A stretch of DNA of 5,557 nucleotides. Source: an uncultured Eubacteriales bacterium. GTDB lineage: Bacteria > Bacillota > Clostridia > Oscillospirales > CAG-272. The notes under the pieces were generated by a model that did no database searches, had not been told where the DNA came from, and saw only the letters and a list, made by a program, of their open reading frames with translations. The DNA is taken from assembly GCA_934447715.1 (NCBI GenBank), contig CAKSER010000066.1, positions 1 through 5,557 of the forward strand. The letters are read 5' to 3'. Of the stretch, positions 3,728 through 5,557 are shown piece after piece. Each line of letters starts with the position of its first letter. The stretch's first letter is position 1. The translations under genes and the position numbers were made by a program.

Positions 3728-5557
3728 TCAGATAAACAACCTGGAAATAACATATATCGGCAATATCCAGAACAGCTGATACAGGAATACATAGATTGAA
3801 AATACTCCTGCCGCAAGATTGAGCCAGATCAAAAATGCCGAAATCAGCACTCCGAGAATAATTGCAAATGTGTTGATCAGAATATTTGCCTTTGTTATAT
3901 GCTGAACCTTGTCGCAAAGCGTAAAGGTATTGAGCAGCGCCTTTGTGGAGCGCTTTGAAACGATACCGCTGTCGATTCCTTCCTTTGCAACATTCGGATC
4001 GTAAGCCTCGCGGCATTTAAGAACCCTTACCGGATATTTTTCAAGCTTGATAAGCTTTCCTAAAAGGTCGTCATCAATATTGGGGTCAACCGTCTTGATT
4101 CCGACGCAGATTCCGGATTTATACATTCTCTTCAGAATAGATTCAAAATCACGGTCAATATGGTACTCAACATACAGCTTTGCGGTAATCTCGTTGCCTG
4201 TAACAAGATACATAATACTGATTGCGGAGCTTTCGACAATCTCTTCGTCAGAGGGGTCGGCAATCGGAACATAGTGATTTCTTCTGAGATAGCCTGCCTT
4301 TCCGATATAGACATGCTTTCCGTCTACAAGCGCTTCGATTCCGTCGTTTTCGATTTTCAGAAGCTCGACATTGTCCGACTTGTCCATATCCATTGTTGCA
4401 AGGTCAAGGACGTTTGCAAGAGGACCTCCGAGAGTCGAAAATACGCTTGCGACGTTATAGATTACATGATCGATTCTTCCGTTTCCGAAAACATTGATGC
4501 TCTTGACCTTAACGCCTCCGGACGGGAAAACATCCTTGTCGTCAAAGGAAATCGAGGACGCGGTTGTGTACTCGTCAAGTGCGCTTTCTCCGACAATCGT
4601 GCTTTCGTTTTTATATGCACTTCCGGCAGCCTTGAACGCCGGCATGCTGTACGAAAGAATCATCGAAAGCGGCATGCATAGCATAAACGAAAGATATCCC
4701 GTCGAAAATGCCTGGGAAACATTCTTTCTTACAAAGATTGATACAACAAATACAATTATCGCAATTGCAACCGATGCCGGAATAACCGCTCCGATCACTA
4801 TCTTGTTTCTTGAATATTCGTTTGTGCGTCTGAAGAAGCCGTTTACAAACGAGGTTTTTTCTATCTTGAAGATCGACGGATTTTCAGGAAGAACGCTGCT
4901 GAACGCCTGCTTCTCAAGATCCGACTGATCAAGGTCAAGCTTGCCCAAAACATATTTCGGTCTTCTCGAGGCTACGACGTTAAAGCTGTAGACGTCTCTT
5001 TGCAGATCAATCCTTTCGCTGAGCAGTGTAAGCAATGCGCAGGTCGCGACCGGGAATCCGTACATCTGGAATTCGTTGCCGGTCGAAATAAAGCACATGA
5101 CCGCAGTATATACAGCCGTAACCGCAGTTACAGCGGTCAGAATGCTGTTGACATTAGGCTTCTTTGCTATAATTGCCTTCGCACCGTCAAGGAAGTTGTC
5201 AAAAACAGGGACAAGGCAGAACAGAAGAAGCTGCAAATCCACCATGATATGTACAACCGGATATACCGAAGAGCTGAGAGCCTCCGGCAGCGCTCCTCCG
5301 AACGCTCCGATGTTCTCAAACAGGAACAAGAACAGCGCGGCAACCGCCACAATCAGCATTCTGATTGTTACGTTCTTGTATTTCGCCTTGAATCTGTCAA
5401 GAATGTCCTTTGTCTGATTAAAGGCTGTGTATTCTTCCTCCTCCGGCTGCTCCTTTTCGGCTTCCTTGTTCTTTTTTAACTGTTCGTCCGCCTCGGTTGT
5501 GATCTGTTCGTTCTTGCGGATCAGATTTTCGCTGAGCTTATCGACATTCTCCTTGCC
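3728..5557 (-). CDS. Degenerate P-type (P1B-like) ATPase pseudoenzyme, 5' partial
   Basis: The frame is open to the right edge, so the true start lies outside; 609 residues are visible. Numbering below counts from the internal Met at 5359. Before it come 66 charged Lys/Glu-rich residues with no metal-binding CxxC. Hydrophobic helices lie near 1-20, 32-53, 71-92, 98-115, then 188-209 and 217-240, then 490-513 and 516-540: the 4+2+2 layout of P1B ATPases. The stretch 228-283 aligns by eye with the metal-site helix through the phosphorylation site, but CPC is CMP and DKTGTLT is replaced by DDKDVFP (273-279). HP is replaced by GGPLA (311-315), TGDN by TVDPN (423-427), and GDGxND is absent. The loop 116-187 is too short for a normal A domain and lacks TGE. 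The protein cannot be expected to pump by the known mechanism. Its role is unknown; ancestry is inferred from pattern, not a search. Confidence 0.72.
   Translation of the reverse strand, partial: GKENVDKLSENLIRKNEQITTEADEQLKKNKEAEKEQPEEEEYTAFNQTKDILDRFKAKYKNVTIRMLIVAVAALFLFLFENIGAFGGALPEALSSSVYPVVHIMVDLQLLLFCLVPVFDNFLDGAKAIIAKKPNVNSILTAVTAVTAVYTAVMCFISTGNEFQMYGFPVATCALLTLLSERIDLQRDVYSFNVVASRRPKYVLGKLDLDQSDLEKQAFSSVLPENPSIFKIEKTSFVNGFFRRTNEYSRNKIVIGAVIPASVAIAIIVFVVSIFVRKNVSQAFSTGYLSFMLCMPLSMILSYSMPAFKAAGSAYKNESTIVGESALDEYTTASSISFDDKDVFPSGGVKVKSINVFGNGRIDHVIYNVASVFSTLGGPLANVLDLATMDMDKSDNVELLKIENDGIEALVDGKHVYIGKAGYLRRNHYVPIADPSDEEIVESSAISIMYLVTGNEITAKLYVEYHIDRDFESILKRMYKSGICVGIKTVDPNIDDDLLGKLIKLEKYPVRVLKCREAYDPNVAKEGIDSGIVSKRSTKALLNTFTLCDKVQHITKANILINTFAIILGVLISAFLIWLNLAAGVFSIYVFLYQLFWILPIYVISRLFI

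Noticed and set aside
3636..4016. Minus-strand open frame of 126 codons spanning the terminator region
   Set aside because: It overlaps the end of the large membrane protein gene in another frame and crosses the hairpin terminator; its product looks random.
4160..4681. Plus-strand open frame of 173 codons opposite the P-type-ATPase-like gene
   Set aside because: Antisense shadow with no recognisable motifs and no upstream regulatory signals.
5357..5359. ATG at 5359 as the start of the membrane protein gene
   Set aside because: The frame is open upstream to 5557 with sensible coding content and the ATG sits at the beginning of a membrane helix. No strong ribosome binding site precedes it, so it is an internal Met of a truncated gene.
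5000..5479. Plus-strand open frame of 159 codons near the right end
   Set aside because: Antisense to the large membrane protein gene, which stays open on the minus strand through the window edge; the composition is typical of a shadow frame.
1..5557. CRISPR array, tRNA, rRNA, insertion sequence or phage features
   Set aside because: No regularly spaced repeats, cloverleaf, rRNA-like sequence, transposase or terminal inverted repeats were seen on either strand.

Overview
The window looks like chromosomal DNA from an anaerobic Gram-positive bacterium of the class Clostridia, probably an Oscillospiraceae/Ruminococcus-type lineage. The basis is the DUF421-DUF4363 gene pair, the adjacent radical SAM (TIGR03960) and DUF2344 (TIGR03936) genes, strong GGAGG-type ribosome binding sites and moderate GC with AT-rich intergenic DNA. 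This placement is inference from gene families; no rRNA or marker gene is present.

Layout: positions 1-202 are non-coding and hold a divergent promoter region. A very good leftward promoter (TTGACA-17-TAATAT, with A-tracts spaced every 10 bp upstream) drives something off the left edge, and a weaker rightward promoter candidate serves two genes. Positions 203-1194 (+) are a two-gene unit: a DUF421 (YetF-like) membrane protein and a small signal-anchored DUF4363 protein, overlapping by one base. Positions 1187-3639 (-) are a convergent two-gene unit: a 620-residue B12-binding-like radical SAM protein followed by its usual partner, the DUF2344 protein, overlapping by 25 bases. Positions 3640-3727 hold a hairpin terminator. 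Positions 3728-5557 (-) are a large membrane protein gene whose 5' end lies beyond the right edge.

The last gene is the most interesting. It has the 4+2+2 transmembrane layout of a P1B-type ATPase and a recognisable P-type ATPase scaffold, but every catalytic signature is altered or missing: the phosphorylation motif, the Cys-Pro metal site, the HP motif, TGDN, GDGxND and the A-domain TGE. The reading frame is open throughout its visible 609 codons, so it looks like a maintained pseudoenzyme rather than a decaying gene.

The three transcription units do not form an obvious shared pathway. The DUF421/DUF4363 pair is probably a small envelope module. The radical SAM pair is conserved but functionally uncharacterised as far as I know. 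The P-type-ATPase-like protein is of unknown function.
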